A stretch of 34,321 nt of DNA from Oscillospiraceae bacterium. GTDB taxonomy: Bacteria > Bacillota > Clostridia > Oscillospirales > CAG-272. Location: positions 1 through 34,321 of the forward strand of contig SVSB01000030.1 of assembly GCA_015064505.1 (NCBI GenBank). Reading direction: 5' to 3'. Each line of letters opens with the position of its first letter. Within the stretch, counting starts at the first letter, position 1. A model generated the notes under the pieces. The model saw only the letters and a program-made list of their open reading frames with translations. It ran no database searches and was not told the DNA's origin. This document shows positions 16,193 through 25,403 of the stretch, one piece after another. Both the position numbers and the translations under genes were made by a program.

Positions 16193-18778
16193 ATGGAAAA
16201 AAATCACGAGCTTGACTACTCCAATCAGAAGATTCTGCCCATAGGAATGGAATCGGAGGTTAAGAAGTCCTTTATCGACTACTCCATGAGCGTTATTACC
16301 AGCCGTGCCCTTCCCGACGTGCGCGACGGTATGAAGCCGGGACAGAGACGTATTCTTTACGCTATGTACGAGGACCATCTGACAGCCGATAAGCCCTTCC
16401 GTAAATCCGCTACCACCGTTGGTAACGTGCTTGGACGGTACCATCCTCACGGCGACAGCGCCGTATACGAGGCAATGGTAAGAATGGCGCAGACCTTCTC
16501 TCTGCGTTATCCTCTCGTTGAGGGTCACGGTAACTTCGGTAACGTGGACGGTGACGGTGCGGCTGCATACCGTTATACGGAAGCAAGACTTGCAAAGATC
16601 GCCGACTATATGATGCTTGATATCGATAAGGACGTTGTTGACTTCGTTCCAAACTTCGATAACAAGCTGAAGGAGCCTACGGTACTTCCCTCCCGTTTTC
16701 CGAACCTTCTGGTAAACGGCTCCGTGGGTATTGCCGTTGGTATGGCTACCAATATCCCCCCTCACAATCTTTCCGAGGTTATTGACGGCGTTATCTGCCT
16801 TATTGACAATCCCGCCGCAGAGCTGCCGGAGATCATGCAGTACATCAAGGGCCCCGACTTCCCCACCAAGGCGACTATTTACGGTACTGCGGGTATCTAT
16901 CAGGCTTATCTGACGGGTAAAGGACACGTCAACGTCCGTGCAAAGGCGACTCTTGAGGAGGATAAACACCGCATTATCTTTACTGAGATACCTTATCAGG
17001 TAAATAAGAGCCAGCTCGTTAAGAGCATTGCGGATCTGCACAAAGAAAAACGCATTGAGGGGCTTACCGATCTGCGCGATGAAAGCGGACGTGCGGGAAT
17101 GCGCATAGTCGTTGAATACAAGCGCGATGCAAACGGACAGGTCATCCTTAATCAGCTCTATAAGTTCACCCAGCTTCAGAGCACCTGCGCCGTAAATATG
17201 CTTGCCATCGTGAACGGCGAGCCGAAGGTACTCTGCCTTAAGGACGTGCTTAATCACTACATATCCTTCCAGAAGGATATAATAGTTCGCCGCACCCGCT
17301 ACGAGCTTAACCGCGCCCTTCACGAGATGCATATCCTTGAGGGCTACGTTATTGCCACCGATAATATTGACAGAGTTATTGAAATCATAAAGAAGAGCGA
17401 GTCCATCCCTGCCGCAAGAGAGGCTCTGATGGCGGAATTTTCCCTTTCCGAGCCGCAGGCACAGGCAATAGTAGACATGACGCTTGGACGCCTTTCCGGT
17501 CTTGAAAGACAGAAAATTGCGGACAGACTTGACAAGCTCCGCAATCTGGTTGCCGAGCTTGAGGGCATTCTTGCGGATGAGAGCAAGGTTGCCTCCATTC
17601 TTAAGGACGAGCTCCTTGCCATCAAGGCAAAATACGGCGACGACCGCCTTACGGAGATCATTGAATCCGAGGAGGAGATCGTTCTTGAGGATCTTATACC
17701 CAAGCACAGATGCGTAGTCACCATGACTCACGCGGGATACATCAAGCGCCAGCCTGCGGACACCTACAGTGCACAGCGCAGAGGCGGCAAGGGCATCATC
17801 GGTATGAACACCAAGGACGACGACTTTATCGTTGACGTGGTTACCGCTCACAGCCACGCACTTATGATGTTCTTTACAAACACGGGCCGCGTATACTCAA
17901 AGAAGGTATACTGCCTGCCCGAGGCAAGCCGCACCGCAAGAGGCTCCAACATCAAGAACGTGCTGGAGATGCAGGACGGTGAAAGACTTGCGGGCGTTAT
18001 TACCGTGGACGGCTTTGAGGAAGGTTACCTTCTTACCGTTACAAAGCGCGGTATAGTTAAGCGCACGGCAATATCCGAATTTGAAAAATTAAGAAGAACC
18101 GGTAAGCGCGCACTTTCTCTTGACGAGGGCGACGAGCTGATCTTTGCGGGCATTATGAACGACGAGGACGAGATCGTTATTGCCACCAAGAGCGGACGTG
18201 CAGTACGCTTTGCGGGTGAAAACATCAGACCCATGGGCACAGGCGCCCGCGGAGTTATCGGTATTCGCGTTGACGAGGAGGACGAGGTCTGCGGAGCAGC
18301 GTTCGTTGATCCTGAAAGAAAGCTCCTTATCATCACCGAGCAGGGCTGCGGAAAGCGCACTCCCTTTGACGATTTCCGCCTGATGAAGCACCGCGGCGGC
18401 AGCGGCGTAACCTGCCAGAATATCACCGAAAAGACGGGCCGCATTGCAAGCGTTGCATCCGTTGGAGAAAATGACGATATTATGATGATAACCGATACGG
18501 GTACCGTCGTTCGCGTTCACGCAAATGAGATCCCCTCCTACAGCCGCACGGCTACGGGCGTTATCGTAATGCGCACCGCAGAAAACGCCACCATAGTTAA
18601 CTTTGCCGTGGTTCCCGACGGAAACAAGCCCGAGGATGAGGCTGAGGAGATAGCGGACGGAGAGTTCGTTGAGGCAAAGGTTGTAAGCGAGGAAGAATTT
18701 ATTGCGGAGCAGGCAGAAAAGGAAACCGTAAAGGCTGAAATAGCCGAGGCCTTCAAAAACAGCGAGGATAACGAGTAA
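16193..18778 (+). CDS. gyrA: DNA gyrase subunit A
   Basis: The DNA-cleaving subunit of gyrase. Of 861 residues, the catalytic Tyr is Tyr128 in [11 protein letters not shown]; the quinolone-resistance region [13 protein letters not shown] (81-93) has Ser89 and Glu93 at positions equivalent to E. coli Ser83 and Asp87, the residues expected in a drug-sensitive Gram-positive enzyme. The GyrA box QRRGGKGI (about 523-530) starts the beta-pinwheel domain, which marks gyrase rather than topoisomerase IV. A long acidic tail rich in Glu closes the protein. AAAAGGA is ten bases before the ATG. Its TAA overlaps the ATG of the next gene (TAATG). Confidence 0.98.
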   Translation: MEKNHELDYSNQKILPIGMESEVKKSFIDYSMSVITSRALPDVRDGMKPGQRRILYAMYEDHLTADKPFRKSATTVGNVLGRYHPHGDSAVYEAMVRMAQTFSLRYPLVEGHGNFGNVDGDGAAAYRYTEARLAKIADYMMLDIDKDVVDFVPNFDNKLKEPTVLPSRFPNLLVNGSVGIAVGMATNIPPHNLSEVIDGVICLIDNPAAELPEIMQYIKGPDFPTKATIYGTAGIYQAYLTGKGHVNVRAKATLEEDKHRIIFTEIPYQVNKSQLVKSIADLHKEKRIEGLTDLRDESGRAGMRIVVEYKRDANGQVILNQLYKFTQLQSTCAVNMLAIVNGEPKVLCLKDVLNHYISFQKDIIVRRTRYELNRALHEMHILEGYVIATDNIDRVIEIIKKSESIPAAREALMAEFSLSEPQAQAIVDMTLGRLSGLERQKIADRLDKLRNLVAELEGILADESKVASILKDELLAIKAKYGDDRLTEIIESEEEIVLEDLIPKHRCVVTMTHAGYIKRQPADTYSAQRRGGKGIIGMNTKDDDFIVDVVTAHSHALMMFFTNTGRVYSKKVYCLPEASRTARGSNIKNVLEMQDGERLAGVITVDGFEEGYLLTVTKRGIVKRTAISEFEKLRRTGKRALSLDEGDELIFAGIMNDEDEIVIATKSGRAVRFAGENIRPMGTGARGVIGIRVDEEDEVCGAAFVDPERKLLIITEQGCGKRTPFDDFRLMKHRGGSGVTCQNITEKTGRIASVASVGENDDIMMITDTGTVVRVHANEIPSYSRTATGVIVMRTAENATIVNFAVVPDGNKPEDEAEEIADGEFVEAKVVSEEEFIAEQAEKETVKAEIAEAFKNSEDNE

Positions 18779-19368
18779 TGAAAAGGGTTATTAAGACCGC
18801 AATATTCATTCTCTGCATTGCTTCCCTGTTTATTATGACCTCCTGCGCAAAGGGCCCCGAGCTTGATGAGGTACGGAGCGTAGTCATTGAAAGAGTGACG
18901 GAAAGCACCGTGCTTAACAAGGTGTTTTACGGAGAGGGGCTTCCCGTTTACGGCAATATGTACACGGGCGTTGACTACTACTACGTTGACGTGGAAAACA
19001 GTGATTTTGACACCGCAGAGGAGCTGAAGGCGGCAATCGCCCGCGTTTATACCAAGGATTACTGCATCGGTCTGACGGAAACTATGTTCGTTGGTATATC
19101 CGATTCCATAGGTGCCGTGCTTCCCCGTTTTACGGAGGATGAGAGTGGGCTTCTGATGCAGGATAAGTTTCTTACTTCCATTCTGCCCGGCGAAAGAATA
19201 TTCGATTTTAACGCCATGACCATGGAATCCTCAAAGAGCGACGTTTTCGTGGTACGCATTCCCGCAACCCTTAACGGAGAAAAGGATGCGGACGCGGTTC
19301 TTACCTTCAGGCAGGAGAGAAACGAGAATAACGAGCTTGTATGGAAGCTTGATTCACCAACCTATTGA
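18778..19368 (+). CDS. Putative lipoprotein of unknown function
   Basis: The start ATG shares one base with the gyrA stop (TAATG), so the gene is almost certainly translated by coupling to gyrA. The 196-residue product has a basic N-terminus, a hydrophobic segment (8-20) and a lipobox-like IMTSC with Cys23, predicting lipid anchoring on the outer face of the membrane. The mature part is acidic and soluble, with Tyr-rich GVDYYYVDVENSDF (64-77) and a C-terminal VVRIPATLNG segment. I do not recognise the family and see no catalytic motif. A large palindromic element follows seven bases after the stop and could end the transcript. Confidence 0.85.
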   Translation: MKRVIKTAIFILCIASLFIMTSCAKGPELDEVRSVVIERVTESTVLNKVFYGEGLPVYGNMYTGVDYYYVDVENSDFDTAEELKAAIARVYTKDYCIGLTETMFVGISDSIGAVLPRFTEDESGLLMQDKFLTSILPGERIFDFNAMTMESSKSDVFVVRIPATLNGEKDADAVLTFRQERNENNELVWKLDSPTY

Positions 19369-19374
19369 TTATTT

Positions 19375-19491
19375 GCCTTCCCCTTGAGGGGAAGGGGGAC
19401 CGCTTGCGGTGGATGAGGTGTTAATAAGATTAACTAACTTCAACCACCTCATCCGTCGCGTTCCGCAACACCTTCCCCTCAAGGGGAAGGC
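19375..19491. repeat. MITE-like palindromic element, family B, without cargo gene
   Basis: This 117-bp element has arms that pair: GCCTTCCCCTTGAGGGGAAG at the left and its near complement at the right, ending GGGGAAGGC at 19491, with GATGAGGTG facing CACCTCATC inside. The left arm resembles the right arm of the DUF559 cassette at 31847-31898 (both run CTTGAGGG, then GGGGGACC and GGTGGA). It may act as a terminator between the lipoprotein gene and recA. Confidence 0.85.
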
Positions 19492-19502
19492 ATAAAAATA
19501 AA

Positions 19503-19518
19503 TTCGGCAAATGCCGAA
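19503..19518. promoter_or_regulatory. Perfect palindrome overlapping the recA ribosome site
   Basis: TTCGGCA-AA-TGCCGAA is a perfect 7-bp inverted repeat ending inside the AAAAGGAG before recA. It is not the Firmicutes LexA box (GAAC-N4-GTTC). It could be an operator or an RNA hairpin that hides the ribosome site. Confidence 0.5.
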
Positions 19519-19529
19519 AAGGAGAAAAT

Positions 19530-20642
19530 ATGGCAGCAAAGAAACCTGCCGCTAAAGCGGCAACTGCGCCAGCAAACGACGCAGAGGGAAAAAAGCAGGC
19601 GCTTGAAAGCGTGCTTTCCAAAATATCCAAGGATTTCGGCGCAGGAGCTATTATGAAGCTGGGTGAGACTACCAAGCTTGATATCAGCACCGTTTCCTCC
19701 GGCTCTATAGGTCTTGACCGTGCGCTGGGAGTTGGCGGCATTCCGAGAGGAAGAATTACCGAGATATACGGCCCCGAATCCTCAGGTAAGACCACCGTTG
19801 CCCTCCACGCAATTGCAGAGGTGCAGAAAACGGGCGGAAACGCCGCGTTTATTGATGCGGAGCACGCTCTTGACCCAATTTACGCACGCAATTTGGGCGT
19901 TGATATCAACAATTTGCTTGTTTCGCAGCCCGATGACGGCGAGCAGGCTCTTGAGATCGCCGAAGCACTTGTAAATTCCGGAGCCGTTGATATTATCGTT
20001 ATCGACTCCGTTGCAGCTCTCGTGCCCCGTCAGGAGATAGACGGAAGCCTCTCCAACTCCAACGTTGGCGTTCACGCGCGCCTTATGAGTAAGGCTATGC
20101 GTATGATGAGCGGAGCAATTGCAAAGACCAACACCATAGTTATCTTTATCAATCAGCTCCGTGAGAAGGTGGGAGTTATGTACGGTAACCCCGAGACTAC
20201 CACCGGAGGACGTGCGCTGAAGTTCTACGCAACGGTTCGTATTGAGGTCAGAAAGAGCGAAAGCATAAAGGCAGGCACCGAGATCGTGGGTAACCACGTT
20301 AAGTGCAAGGTAGTCAAAAACAAGGTGGCTCCTCCCTTCCGCGTTGCGGAGTTTGATATACTCTTTGGCAAGGGTATCTCCAAGGCAAGTGAAATTATTG
20401 AGATGGGCGTTGCACTGGGTATACTCAAAAAGAGCGGTGCATGGATAAACTACGGCGATCAGCGCATCGGTCAGGGCAAGGACAACGCAAGAAAAACCCT
20501 GGAGACCGACCGCGCTCTTGCAGAGGAGATCGAGGCAAAGATCCGCGCTATTGCAGACAGCGAGGACGAGGTCGTTGATGAAATGCCCGACGAGGACGAT
20601 CTTGACGAGGAGCTCCGCGAGTTTGAGCTTGACGAGGAGTAA
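19530..20642 (+). CDS. recA: Recombinase RecA
   Basis: The ATP-dependent strand-exchange protein for recombination and the SOS response. The 370 residues include an Ala/Lys-rich N-terminal extension (1-22), Walker [10 protein letters not shown] (81-89), the [16 protein letters not shown] region, [22 protein letters not shown] covering loop 1 and loop 2 and a very acidic C-terminal tail, the last common in RecA. AAAGGAG lies before the ATG. A cargo-less palindromic element and a short perfect palindrome lie upstream, and no recognisable LexA box is present. recX follows after three bases, a frequent pairing in which RecX restrains RecA filaments. Confidence 0.98.
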   Translation: MAAKKPAAKAATAPANDAEGKKQALESVLSKISKDFGAGAIMKLGETTKLDISTVSSGSIGLDRALGVGGIPRGRITEIYGPESSGKTTVALHAIAEVQKTGGNAAFIDAEHALDPIYARNLGVDINNLLVSQPDDGEQALEIAEALVNSGAVDIIVIDSVAALVPRQEIDGSLSNSNVGVHARLMSKAMRMMSGAIAKTNTIVIFINQLREKVGVMYGNPETTTGGRALKFYATVRIEVRKSESIKAGTEIVGNHVKCKVVKNKVAPPFRVAEFDILFGKGISKASEIIEMGVALGILKKSGAWINYGDQRIGQGKDNARKTLETDRALAEEIEAKIRAIADSEDEVVDEMPDEDDLDEELREFELDEE

Positions 20643-20645
20643 TTT

Positions 20646-21242
20646 TTGACTGTTACGATAGCAAAGGCGGAAAAAAGAAAGTCCTTTACCGCCGTTACGG
20701 TAATTATGACCTCCCAAAGCGGCTTCGAGACCAGAGAGCTTCATCTGCCCCACAAAGAATGGGAAAAGCTTTGCCTTGAGCCCCCCTGCGAGACGGATAC
20801 CGAAACCCTTGAGCATATATACAAGTGCGAAGAATATTTTCTTTGCTACGAAAAGGCACTAAGCATACTTGCTTACGGGGATAACAGCGCCGCTTCTCTC
20901 AAAAGAAAGCTGAAGCTGAAGAGGTTTTCCGACGGTGCCATAGTATACGTTGTTGATCTGCTCAAGAAAAAGGGCTATATAAACGACGCAAAGCTTTTAA
21001 ACGAAAAGGTGCTGTTTTTCGCCAACGAAAAGCTCCACGGCAGGCGCAGGATAATATCCGAGCTGCTTGCCAAGGGCTTTCTGCGCCACGATATAGACGC
21101 CGCCCTTGAAAGATGCGAGGCACTGATAAGCTTTGAGGAGAACAAATACAAGCTTATTGAAAAAAGATTTGGACGGACGAAGGATTTCACACCTGAAGAA
21201 ATTGTAAAAATCAAGCGTTTTTTATACACCAACGGCTATTAA
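20646..21242 (+). CDS. recX: Regulatory protein RecX
   Basis: RecX binds RecA filaments and limits their activity. The 198-residue protein is basic and helical, with RecX-type three-helix repeats: SILAYGDNSAASLKRKLKLKRF, DLLKKKGYINDAKLLNEKV and the later HGRRRIISELLAKGF. Family identity rests on these and on the gene order. The best start is a TTG at 20646, three bases after the recA stop, with GAGGAG inside the recA end at six bases spacing; no better ATG preserves the N-terminal part. The rare start and tight spacing suggest low, coupled translation after recA. The N-terminal 60 residues are less conserved. Confidence 0.88.
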   Translation: MTVTIAKAEKRKSFTAVTVIMTSQSGFETRELHLPHKEWEKLCLEPPCETDTETLEHIYKCEEYFLCYEKALSILAYGDNSAASLKRKLKLKRFSDGAIVYVVDLLKKKGYINDAKLLNEKVLFFANEKLHGRRRIISELLAKGFLRHDIDAALERCEALISFEENKYKLIEKRFGRTKDFTPEEIVKIKRFLYTNGY

Positions 21243-21257
21243 ACGGAAGGAATATTT

Positions 21258-22577
21258 ATGAGCAAGGTTGGATTTATTTCTCTTGGCTGCGCTAAAAACT
21301 TAGTTGATACGGAGGTTATGCTTGCAAAGCTTGCGGAAGCGGGCTACGAGATAACGCCCGAAGCGGAGGATGCGGACGTTGTGGTTATCAACACCTGCGC
21401 CTTCATTCAGAGCGCAAAAGAGGAATCTATTGAAAGCATTATAGACATCGGCTGGCTGAAGGAGCACCACAAATTAAAGGGCATCGTGGTTTGCGGTTGC
21501 CTTGCGGAAAGATACGGCGAGCAGATAAAGGAAGAATTGCCCGAGGTTGACGCCGTGGTGGGTCTTGGAAGCATCGACGAGATCGTTGAGGCGGTTAAAA
21601 AAGCCGAAAAAGGCGAAAAAACCTACACCCACGGGGATAAGGAGCAATCCCCCCTTGGAGGGGATAGGGTACTTACCACGGGCGCTATGGCTTACCTGAA
21701 GGTGGCGGAGGGATGCGATAACCGCTGTACTTACTGCGCAATTCCCCTTATCCGCGGCAAAATGAGAAGCCGCCCCATGGAGGACATAGTTGAAGAAGCA
21801 AAGGATCTTGAAAAGCTTGGGGTGAAGGAGCTGTGCATAATTGCCCAGGATACCTCCCGCTACGGTCTTGATCTTTACGGCGAATATAAGCTTGCGGAGC
21901 TTATCCGCAAGATAAGTGCCGCAACGCAGATCCCGTGGATCAGACTTCTCTATCTCTATCCCGATAAGATCACGGACGAGCTTATTGAGGAGATGAAGAA
22001 CAACAAGCGCGTTGTAAAATACGCTGATATTCCCATTCAGCATATAAGCGATAATATGCTCTCCGCAATGGGACGCCACGGCGGCAAGGACGTGGTCTGC
22101 TCCGCTATAAAGCGCCTGCGCGAAGCCATTCCCGATATTACGTTGCGCACCACCGTTATGGTTGGATTCCCCGGTGAGACGGAGGAGGATTTCTTTGAGC
22201 TCTGCGATTTCGTTAAGAAAACGAAATTCGACAGGCTGGGTGCCTTTACCTATTCACCCGAGGAGGACACTGCCGCCGCTTTGCTGCCCGATCAGATAGA
22301 CGAGCAGGTAAAGCAGGATAGGTACGACGCAATAATGCAGATACAGCTTGAGGTCAGCGCCGCGCGCAATAAGAAGCTTATCGGCAGAAAAATGCGCGTT
22401 CTCTGCGAAAATTACGATATTCCCGCCGAGGTATACGTTGGAAGAAGCGAAAGCGACGCTCCCGACGTTGACGGTAAGGTGTTCTTCACCTCCCCCAAAA
22501 AGCTCCGCGACGGACAGTTCGTTACCGTAAAGATAAACGAAGCCGAGGATTACGATCTTATCGGAGAGACGGTTTGA
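21258..22577 (+). CDS. rimO: Ribosomal protein S12 methylthiotransferase RimO
   Basis: A radical-SAM enzyme that adds a methylthio group to the conserved Asp of ribosomal protein S12. The 439 residues have the three domains of the family: UPF0004 with cluster cysteines Cys11, Cys47 and Cys81; the radical-SAM core with C-x3-C-x2-C at 153, 157 and 160; and a C-terminal TRAM-like domain (about 370-439). SLGCAKNLVDTE (8-19) separates it from MiaB. GAAGGAA precedes the ATG. The linker between the first two domains (about 126-137) is encoded by a C/G-rich palindrome resembling the dispersed repeats. Its stop overlaps the first codon of the transposase frame. Confidence 0.95.
   Translation: MSKVGFISLGCAKNLVDTEVMLAKLAEAGYEITPEAEDADVVVINTCAFIQSAKEESIESIIDIGWLKEHHKLKGIVVCGCLAERYGEQIKEELPEVDAVVGLGSIDEIVEAVKKAEKGEKTYTHGDKEQSPLGGDRVLTTGAMAYLKVAEGCDNRCTYCAIPLIRGKMRSRPMEDIVEEAKDLEKLGVKELCIIAQDTSRYGLDLYGEYKLAELIRKISAATQIPWIRLLYLYPDKITDELIEEMKNNKRVVKYADIPIQHISDNMLSAMGRHGGKDVVCSAIKRLREAIPDITLRTTVMVGFPGETEEDFFELCDFVKKTKFDRLGAFTYSPEEDTAAALLPDQIDEQVKQDRYDAIMQIQLEVSAARNKKLIGRKMRVLCENYDIPAEVYVGRSESDAPDVDGKVFFTSPKKLRDGQFVTVKINEAEDYDLIGETV
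21647..21665. repeat. REP-like palindrome within rimO
   Basis: ATCCCCCCTTGGAGGGGAT is an in-frame palindrome with 6-bp arms encoding the Q-S-P-L-G-G-D linker of RimO. Base composition and CCCCTTGG-AGGGG form resemble the family B arms elsewhere in the window. Confidence 0.5.
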
Positions 22578-23098
22578 CCCCCGAAAAAAATTCTGATCTG
22601 CCGGATCGTAAGACTATGCGCCGTAAAGGCTTTGACTATAATTCTTGCGGGGTGTATTTTCTTTCCATATGCACGAAAAACAGAAAAAACATCCTATCCG
22701 ATATTGTAGGGACCGGCGTCCCCGACGGTCCTTTACCGGAAGTAAAGCTAACTCCCTATGGAATTATTGCGGATAAGTATTTAAGGCAAATGAGTGAATT
22801 TTACGATCAATTATCCGTTGACCTTTACGTTATAATGCCTAATCACATTCATATTTTGTTGCGCGTTGATAACGGACCGTCGGGGACGCCGGTCCCTACC
22901 ACGGCACAGAATACCGTTGTTGCGAGATTTGTTTCAACTTTTAAGCGGTTTTGCAATAAAGAATACGGAACGAACGTATGGCAGGCTCGTTCCTTTGATC
23001 ATATCGTGCGGAATAACGATGATTACATTTATTGTAAAAACTATATTTTAAACAATCCTCGGCGCTGGCGGCTTGATGAGCTTTACGCCGAAAATTAA
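22574..23098 (+). CDS. REP-associated tyrosine transposase (RAYT, IS200/IS605-like Y1 family)
   Basis: A single-strand DNA transposase of the HUH Y1 group. The product shows the RAYT pattern: RRKGFDYNSCGVYFLSICT (16-34), the HUH pair His91 and His93 within VIMPNHIHILL, FKRFCN (123-128), FDHIVRNNDDY (141-151) and YILNNPRRW (157-165). A tyrosine in the last helix, probably Tyr157, would be the nucleophile. The open frame can start at a TTG overlapping the rimO stop by four bases; an internal ATG at 22616 is an alternative, so the start is uncertain. It sits between rimO and pgsA, splitting what looks like an operon. Two perfect 26-bp inverted repeats of REP type lie in its coding sequence. It has no flanking insertion-sequence ends, as usual for domesticated RAYTs. 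Confidence 0.9.
   Translation: MTPEKNSDLPDRKTMRRKGFDYNSCGVYFLSICTKNRKNILSDIVGTGVPDGPLPEVKLTPYGIIADKYLRQMSEFYDQLSVDLYVIMPNHIHILLRVDNGPSGTPVPTTAQNTVVARFVSTFKRFCNKEYGTNVWQARSFDHIVRNNDDYIYCKNYILNNPRRWRLDELYAEN
22706..22899. repeat. Inverted pair of GTAG-headed REP-like units inside the RAYT gene
   Basis: The 26-bp sequence 22706-22731 (starting GTAGGGACCGGCG) recurs as an exact inverted copy at 22874-22899, with GTAG heads at the outer ends. Both are translated: G-T-G-V-P-D-G-P in the first and G-P-S-G-T-P-V-P in the second. The layout is that of a REPIN with a 142-bp coding centre. Confidence 0.9.
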
Positions 23099-23118
23099 CA
23101 TTGCATCAGGAGAAAATT

Positions 23119-23697
23119 ATGAAACCCAATTCAAACTGGAACGTGCCGAATATACTTACGGTAATTCGCGTTATACTTGTTCCATTCTTTATGCTTACCG
23201 TGCTTTTGCCCGGAGATGAAAATCTGTGGCGCGTTATTGCTGCCGCATTCTTTATGCTGATCTCCTTTACGGACATGCTGGACGGCAAGATCGCCCGCAA
23301 ATACAATCTCGTTACCGATTTCGGTAAATTCCTTGATCCGCTGGCGGACAAATTTCTCGTGCTTGGCGCTTTGCTTGCCCTGCTTAAGAAATATTCCGCA
23401 GACCTTGGTGATTTGCTGGTATGGGTGACGCTGGTGGTTATTCTCCGCGAGCTTGCGGTTACCTCCCTTCGCCTTGTTGCCGTAAACAAAAGCGGCAAGG
23501 TAATTGCCGCAAGCATATGGGGCAAGCTTAAGACCGTTTCCCAGATGGTTGCTATTTCCTGCGTATTTCTGGAGCCCGTTATCGTAACTCCCTATCTCCA
23601 TACTCCGGATTATCTTATCTCCATCATCGGACTGGTATTTATGATGATAACCACAATTTTCTCCGGTGTGGACTATTTCGTTAAGTTTTTGAAATAA
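23119..23697 (+). CDS. pgsA: CDP-diacylglycerol-glycerol-3-phosphate 3-phosphatidyltransferase
   Basis: A membrane enzyme that makes phosphatidylglycerol phosphate from CDP-diacylglycerol and glycerol-3-phosphate. The 192-residue protein has several hydrophobic helices and the CDP-alcohol phosphotransferase motif D-x2-D-G-x-x-A-R-x8-G-x3-D-x3-D, here Asp52, Asp55, Gly56, Arg60, Gly69, Asp73 and Asp77. The frame extends six codons upstream, but the ATG at 23119 has AGGAGA six bases before it and starts with the family-typical NVPNILTVIRV. In Firmicutes pgsA often follows rimO and lies near recA, so the transposase gene between them looks like an insertion. A strong terminator lies 78 bases after the stop. 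Confidence 0.93.
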   Translation: MKPNSNWNVPNILTVIRVILVPFFMLTVLLPGDENLWRVIAAAFFMLISFTDMLDGKIARKYNLVTDFGKFLDPLADKFLVLGALLALLKKYSADLGDLLVWVTLVVILRELAVTSLRLVAVNKSGKVIAASIWGKLKTVSQMVAISCVFLEPVIVTPYLHTPDYLISIIGLVFMMITTIFSGVDYFVKFLK

Positions 23698-23774
23698 AAA
23701 GGGGACGTATAAAATACGCCTAACGTGTGGATGTTTGCTCGTTCCAACCGTTTTTTCCTATCCCCTTGACTATT

Positions 23775-23817
23775 AAAAAGTGGCGTAAAGAAACCAAGTT
23801 TCTTTACGCCACTTTTT
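23775..23817. terminator. Perfect bidirectional terminator
   Basis: A perfect 20-bp stem (23775-23794 with 23798-23817) with a three-base loop has A-run and T-run ends on both strands. It separates the convergent pgsA and DUF1846 genes. The stretch before it (about 23702-23770) contains GACGTATAAAATACGCC, a possible worn fragment of repeat family A. Confidence 0.95.
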
Positions 23818-23826
23818 CTTTTTGCT

Positions 23827-25317
23827 TTATTTAGCCTTATATAATTTTTTTGATTCGTACACGGGCTCGCAGGTGTAATTTACGCCGATCTTTTTGAAGG
23901 TTGCGGCGTCTACTGCCGGAAGCACCACGGTGCTGTGCAGCTCCGTTCCCCTCAGCTCCTTCAGTGCTTCAAGGGCGCGGCGTGCGTAATCGTCCGTTGC
24001 CGCGCAAACTGAAAGGGCGATAAGAGTTTCATCCGTGTGCAGACGGGGGTTATGATTGCCGAGCATCTCGGTCTTTAAGCGGCAGACGGGCTCGATAACG
24101 CTTTGGGAAATAAGCTTTATTTCGTCGTCTATTCCCGCGATTACCTTAAGTGCGTTAAGCAGTGCCGCAGAGGATGAACCCAGCAAAGGAGTGGTCTTGC
24201 CCGTTACGAGGGTGCCGTCCTTCAGCTCTATGCATACTGCGGGCTTGTTTGTGATAAGGGAAAGATCCACTGCCTTGGCGGTTACTTTGCGATAATCGGT
24301 GGTTACACCCGCCTGGCTCATTATCATCTCGCATTTGTATACGGTCTCGTCGTCTACCTTGCAAAGCACCTTATCGCACTTTGCGGCGTAATAACGGCGC
24401 ACGATCTCGTGCTTTGCCGCCTCGCAGACCGCCTCCTCATCGGAGATGCAGAAGCCGACCATATTAACGCCCATATCCGTGGGACTCTTATAGGGACACT
24501 TGCCCGTTATCTTCTCGAACATTGCGCGAAGCAGGGGGAAAGCCTCCAGATCGCGGTTGTAGTTAACCGCCAGCTTGCCGTAAGCATCCAGATGGAAGGA
24601 ATCAATTATATTGACGTCCTTCAGATCCGCAGTTGCCGCCTCGTATGCAAGGTTAACGGGGTGCTTTAAGGGAAGATTCCAAACGGGGAAGGTCTCGAAC
24701 TTTGCGTATCCCGCCTTGATACCGCGCTTTGAATCGTGGTAAAGCTGGGAGAGACAGGTTGCAAGCTTGCCGCTTCCCGGGCCGGGGGCGGTAACGATAA
24801 CGAGAGGATGCTCCGTTTCTATATAATCGTTCTTGCCGTAGCCTTCGTCGCTTACTATATGTGGGATATTACCCGGATAACCGTCTATGGGATAGTGCAT
24901 CGCTACCTTAATTCCCATGGAAAGCAAGCGGCGGCGGAATACGTCTGCGGCGCTCTGTCCCGCATATTGGGAGATGACAACCGTACCAACGAACAGACCC
25001 CGTGCGCGGAATGCGTCTATAAGACGCAATACGTCTGCCTCGTAGGTTATGCCAAGATCGGAGCGCACCTTATTTTTGGCTATATCTGCCGCGTTGATAA
25101 CGATAACCACTTCAGCCTTATCTGCAAGCTGAGAAAGCATCTTTATCTTGCTGTCAGGCTCAAAGCCCGGAAGCACGCGGGAGGCGTGATAGTCGTCAAA
25201 AAGCTTGCCGCCCAGCTCCAGATAGAGCTTATCGCCAAACTGAGAAATTCTCTCCCTTATGTGCTCTGATTGCAAACGGAGATATTTTTCGTTATCAAAG
25301 CCTATTCTTGCGGTCAT
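23827..25317 (-). CDS. DUF1846 domain protein
   Basis: The 496-residue product matches the DUF1846 family over its length: RIGFDNEKYLRLQSEHIRER (4-23), LYLELGGKLFDDYHASRVLPGF (31-52), DIAKNKVRSDLGITY (78-92) and the glycine-rich TAPGPGSGKLATCLSQ (176-191), which resembles a nucleotide-binding loop. Family proteins are widespread in Firmicutes, and structures exist, but I know of no established function. A frame extension of 11 codons exists; the ATG at 25317 is preferred because AGAGGTGA lies just upstream. It is downstream of the hydratase gene in the same direction with an 86-bp gap, so co-transcription is likely. Confidence 0.9.
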   Translation of the reverse strand: MTARIGFDNEKYLRLQSEHIRERISQFGDKLYLELGGKLFDDYHASRVLPGFEPDSKIKMLSQLADKAEVVIVINAADIAKNKVRSDLGITYEADVLRLIDAFRARGLFVGTVVISQYAGQSAADVFRRRLLSMGIKVAMHYPIDGYPGNIPHIVSDEGYGKNDYIETEHPLVIVTAPGPGSGKLATCLSQLYHDSKRGIKAGYAKFETFPVWNLPLKHPVNLAYEAATADLKDVNIIDSFHLDAYGKLAVNYNRDLEAFPLLRAMFEKITGKCPYKSPTDMGVNMVGFCISDEEAVCEAAKHEIVRRYYAAKCDKVLCKVDDETVYKCEMIMSQAGVTTDYRKVTAKAVDLSLITNKPAVCIELKDGTLVTGKTTPLLGSSSAALLNALKVIAGIDDEIKLISQSVIEPVCRLKTEMLGNHNPRLHTDETLIALSVCAATDDYARRALEALKELRGTELHSTVVLPAVDAATFKKIGVNYTCEPVYESKKLYKAK

Positions 25318-25331
25318 AATATCACCTCTAT

Positions 25332-25391
25332 TGCGCACCGCGGTGCGCATTTATTATTGCCCTCGGGGCAAGTGGCGCCCCGACGTCCCGT
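25332..25391. repeat. Palindromic repeats between hydratase and DUF1846 genes
   Basis: A perfect 18-bp palindrome TGCGCACCG-CGGTGCGCA (25332-25349) is followed by a GGGGCAAGTGGCGCCCC hairpin ending GACGTCCCG (to 25391), the same end as the REP-like unit at 5711-5736, but without the GTAG head. Confidence 0.8.
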
Positions 25392-25403
25392 GGTTCTTCC
25401 CGT

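Noticed and set aside
16130-17857. 575-codon minus-strand open frame across gyrA
   Set aside because: It is antisense to gyrA, whose motifs are complete; no ribosome site or recognisable domain.
16193-18778. Topoisomerase IV subunit A instead of gyrase A
   Set aside because: The GyrA box QRRGGKGI and the adjoining gyrB indicate gyrase.
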